From Paenibacillus caui (GTDB lineage Bacteria > Bacillota > Bacilli > Paenibacillales > Paenibacillaceae), in contig NZ_JAIOGQ010000002.1 in assembly GCF_019904135.1 (NCBI RefSeq), positions 1 through 64,000 of the forward strand: a stretch of DNA of 64,000 bases, in the 5' to 3' direction. How positions within the stretch are numbered: the stretch's first letter is position 1; each line of letters starts with the position of its first letter. A program made the position numbers and the translations under genes. This document shows, in pieces, positions 61,502 through 64,000 of the stretch. The notes under the pieces are model-generated. The model did no database searches, was not told the origin of the DNA, and saw only the letters and a list, made by a program, of their open reading frames with translations.

Positions 61502-63247
61502 TTATTTCAGCGCCCAATTGTTCACATTTTGCGAGATTCCGATAAACGGATTCACGACAAGGTTGTCGATCCGGCCATTGTAGGCATAAACCGTCTTCCT
61601 ATAGTTGGTGAAAATAATCGGAAGCTCGTCGTTCAGCACCTTATACAGCTCGGCGTAATATTTCTTGCGCTGCTCAATGTCCGTTGTAGAAAGCGCTTTG
61701 TCATAAAGCTCTTTCACCTGGGCGTTGTCATACCCCTTCAGTTCACCGTCCACAAACTGCACTACCCCATCGGCCGGGTCGCTCAGAAGCGGCGTAGAGA
61801 AGGATGCCAGATCGTAATCGCCGCCCTCGACCTTGGAGACAAGCGCGTTAAAATCCGCGAATACCTCGGGCTGAAAGTCAATACCCAGCGCTTTGAAGTT
61901 TTCCGTAGCCATGGCGATTAGAATGTCGGTTTGTGCATTTTTGCTGCCTAGATAATGAATGGACAATTTCTTGCCGTCCTTCTCGCGAATGCCGTCAGCG
62001 CCTTCTTTCCAGCCGGCTTCATCCAGCAGTTGCTTCGCTTTCTCCGGATCGTACTTGTAAGGGTTAATGCCTTCTTCCGTATACGACCATGAAATCGGAG
62101 GAGCCGGGATGTTGGCAACCTGCCCTGCCCCCTGGTTGGCATCGACATAAATGCTTTGACGATCCAGTCCGTAAGCAATGGCCTGGCGGACCTGCTTATC
62201 CTTGAGCGCATCATGCTCCAGATTGACTTGCAAATACCCGTAATTGCTGGGCGTATACGGTACGATATTGACAAAACCAAGCCCTTTCAGCTTGTCGATG
62301 TTCTCTTGGGTCGCGCTAAATGAAGCATAATCTACTTCGCCGGTCTCCAGATACTGCCAGGTATCGCCTTCCGATGTTTTGTAAATAAAGTGTTCGGTCT
62401 TCGGTTTGTCTTTAAAGAAGTATTCGTTTGCCACAAAGCGGACTTCCTGCCCCGGAATAAACTTCTCCAGCTTGTACGGGCCCGTACCTACAGGTTTCTC
62501 ATGCAGCTTCTTGATATAATCCAGCTGCCCGAATTTGTAGTCTTTGCCATAGTACGCTTTGGACAGGACATCGGAACCCAGCACGAGAAGAGCTGTCGCT
62601 TTTGGCGATTCCAGCGTTACGGAAATGGTCTGGGGATCGATCACCTTGATCCCTTCAACGGTCTTGGCTTTTCCTTCTTTATAAGCCTGGCCGCCCTTGA
62701 TGCCGATGGAAGTAATCAGAGAATCCCCGTCATAGCCTTTATCATAAAGAAGCGTCCAGGTGAATGCCACATCATCGGCGGTGAGCGGAGTGCCGTCGCT
62801 GAATTTCAAATCTTTACGCAAATGGTATGTATACGTGAGCTGATCGGCGGAAACTTCCCAGCTTTCCGCAAGCCCTGAAGCCGGAAGCCCTTGTTCGTCC
62901 TGTGTGACCAGAGGCGTATACAACAGCGAGGATACATTTCCGTCATATCCGCTTTGCTGGAAGTAAGGCGTAAATGCGCCGCTTGGATCGGTGAGGCCGA
63001 CAATAATCGTGTCGGTACGGCTTTGCGCCAGCTGCGGCAGTTTGGACAGATCACTTGCCTGAATAGGCGCCAGAGCACCTGTCTGACTTGAGGCCGACGG
63101 AGAAGCGCTGCCTCCCGAATTGCTTGCGGTGCTGGCAGTCTCATTCGAGCTTGCGGACGGAGATGCGTTATTGCCGTTTGAGCAAGCCGAAAGCAGCAGC
63201 GATCCTGCAATAATCAACGAGGTTAATAAAAAACTACCTTTTCTCAT
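61502..63247 (-). CDS. Oligopeptide-binding lipoprotein (SBP family 5)
   Basis: A 581-residue lipoprotein (lipobox LSAC, Cys22, then a Ser/Ala/Asn-rich spacer of about 45 residues). The SBP_bac_5 fold shows in LAESWEVSADQLTYTYHLRKDLKFSDGTPLTADDVAFTWTLLYD, KPVGTGPYKLEKFIPGQEVRFVANEYF, KDKQVRQAIAYGLDRQSIY and DELPIIFTNYRKTVYAYN. It delivers peptides (or in some relatives nickel or other cargo) to the permease. ACAGGAGTGGG precedes ATG 63247. First gene of the operon. Confidence 0.93.
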   Translation of the reverse strand: MRKGSFLLTSLIIAGSLLLSACSNGNNASPSASSNETASTASNSGGSASPSASSQTGALAPIQASDLSKLPQLAQSRTDTIIVGLTDPSGAFTPYFQQSGYDGNVSSLLYTPLVTQDEQGLPASGLAESWEVSADQLTYTYHLRKDLKFSDGTPLTADDVAFTWTLLYDKGYDGDSLITSIGIKGGQAYKEGKAKTVEGIKVIDPQTISVTLESPKATALLVLGSDVLSKAYYGKDYKFGQLDYIKKLHEKPVGTGPYKLEKFIPGQEVRFVANEYFFKDKPKTEHFIYKTSEGDTWQYLETGEVDYASFSATQENIDKLKGLGFVNIVPYTPSNYGYLQVNLEHDALKDKQVRQAIAYGLDRQSIYVDANQGAGQVANIPAPPISWSYTEEGINPYKYDPEKAKQLLDEAGWKEGADGIREKDGKKLSIHYLGSKNAQTDILIAMATENFKALGIDFQPEVFADFNALVSKVEGGDYDLASFSTPLLSDPADGVVQFVDGELKGYDNAQVKELYDKALSTTDIEQRKKYYAELYKVLNDELPIIFTNYRKTVYAYNGRIDNLVVNPFIGISQNVNNWALK

Positions 63248-63373
63248 CTAACCCACTCCTGTTCTTCGCAAAAATTAATATCTTTCGAACCAATCAGCAA
63301 TAGAGCATTTATCGGCGTTTGTATAATTGATTATTCCGATAAGCTCAGTATGCTTTTTGGTTAACTGAAACTT

Positions 63374-63402
63374 ATTATAAGTAGCTTATCCGGTTCTGTA
63401 AA
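63374..63402 (-). promoter_or_regulatory. Strong promoter of the oligopeptide importer operon
   Basis: TTTACA (63397-63402) and TATAAT (63374-63379) are exactly 17 bases apart on the minus strand, about 127 bases before the binding-protein gene. Confidence 0.75.
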
Positions 63403-63446
63403 TAGAGAACTCAAAAACTTTTCTGAATAAACAGAAATATAAACAA

Positions 63447-63489
63447 AAAAACGCCATTTCCCCCACTTGAAATTAGGAGAACTGGCGTT
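63447..63489 (-). terminator. Terminator of the ArsR-type gene
   Basis: AACGCCA / TGGCGTT stem with a G-rich inner part and seven T on the minus strand. Confidence 0.85.
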
Positions 63490-63505
63490 GAATGAAAGGC
63501 TTCAA

Positions 63506-64000
63506 TTACGATCTATGCTCAATATAATCCAACAGTTTGTCCTGTATTTGGCCTAAAGCTTTGATTCTCAGACTGTATTCCGTGATCGTTTCCCCCTGAA
63601 CATGGGCATAAATCAGCCCAGCGCTGCGCAGCTTCGAAATATGATCATGGGTAATTCCTTTAGATAGCTTCAATTCCCGTACAATTTCAATAAACGACCG
63701 AGGGCCCTCCTGCAGATAACGCAATATTTTTAGCCGGCTCTTCTCGGCAAGGCTTCGGATCATACGGTAATCATGCAAGGACATAAAAGTATCGCCGCTA
63801 AGATCAAGTCTCGAACAATAATGACAGAACAGGACACGACCATACTGAAAAATGACATTTACCGGTTGAAAATGATATTGCGGCACGAGCAGCAAAGTTT
63901 CTATTCCTTCGACCGGCTCAAATACGAGTCCATTCGTTGTATCGTCGATGAACATATCCTGCGGGATCTTTAGCTGTTCGGCTTTTCGTTCGGTAACATG
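63506..64000 (-). CDS. ArsR-type winged-helix regulator, 5' end outside the window
   Basis: The frame is open from 64000 (no start needed at 63955), so only the last 164 codons are seen. The C-terminal part is a clear ArsR helix-turn-helix: LHDYRMIRSLAEKSRLKILRYLQEGPRSFIEIVRELKLSKGITHDHISKLRSAGLIYAHVQGETITEYSLR. Before it comes a beta-rich stretch (LVFEPVEGIETLLLVPQYHFQPVNVIFQYGRVLFCHYC), as in longer ArsR proteins with an N-terminal ligand-binding extension found in Bacillota. The target is unknown; the oligopeptide operon downstream has its own promoter and is a candidate. Confidence 0.8.
   Translation of the reverse strand, partial: HVTERKAEQLKIPQDMFIDDTTNGLVFEPVEGIETLLLVPQYHFQPVNVIFQYGRVLFCHYCSRLDLSGDTFMSLHDYRMIRSLAEKSRLKILRYLQEGPRSFIEIVRELKLSKGITHDHISKLRSAGLIYAHVQGETITEYSLRIKALGQIQDKLLDYIEHRS

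Overview
The window looks like chromosome from a Paenibacillus-type member of the Bacillota. The signs are strong GGAGG-type ribosome binding sites, frequent TTG and GTG starts, T-box control of an amino-acid gene, SLH-anchored surface proteins, YesM/YesN-type two-component control of a sugar importer, and many A/T-run terminators. I see no tRNA, rRNA, CRISPR array or intact mobile element. Most genes lie on the minus strand.

Region by region. 1-3 kb holds two decayed gene remnants, a DinB-fold protein and a tandem family of three secreted DUF2690 proteins with its own promoter. 3-7 kb has a small Ser/Thr kinase facing a Ser/His/Arg-rich small protein, and a 794-residue protein that joins a polyprenyl-diphosphate synthase to an unusual N-terminal half. 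7-17 kb is an envelope region: CueP-type copper protein, a 1486-residue GLUG/SLH surface protein, a MalT-like LuxR regulator and a copper-amine-oxidase-type stalk protein. 17-21 kb carries a methyltransferase, SelO and a T-box-controlled aspartate-semialdehyde dehydrogenase. 21.6-24.2 kb has a secreted GH32 enzyme with an altered catalytic motif and, four bases after its stop, an internally deleted IS3-type element. 24.2-28.5 kb is a copper-export locus (copZ, copA, a sirohaem-reductase-like protein, a VTT membrane protein) whose csoR repressor gene is cut short although two CsoR-type operators remain. 28.5-30.5 kb is a disturbed stretch with a 47-bp duplication and a truncated gene.

30.5-38.9 kb is a sugar locus around a LacI-type regulator. 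A fucose-isomerase-like enzyme, a ribulokinase-like kinase and a DapA-family aldolase run one way; an MFS importer and a 2-hydroxyacid dehydrogenase (frameshifted near its end) run the other. Similar TATAACG half-palindromes lie before all three transcription units. 38.8-49.6 kb is a fructan/sucrose locus: solute-binding lipoprotein, YesM/YesN pair, two GH32 enzymes, two permeases and a deleted fructokinase remnant, closed by a very large palindromic terminator.

49.7-57.5 kb holds ordinary genes (Na+ symporter, monooxygenase, aldo/keto reductase with a probable CTG start, VTT protein, AbrB-like protein, AI-2E-type exporter, PadR regulator, M29 aminopeptidase). 57.6-63.3 kb is a complete five-gene oligopeptide ABC importer. 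An ArsR-type regulator runs off the right edge. Repeated gene decay (at least six broken genes) is a theme of the window.
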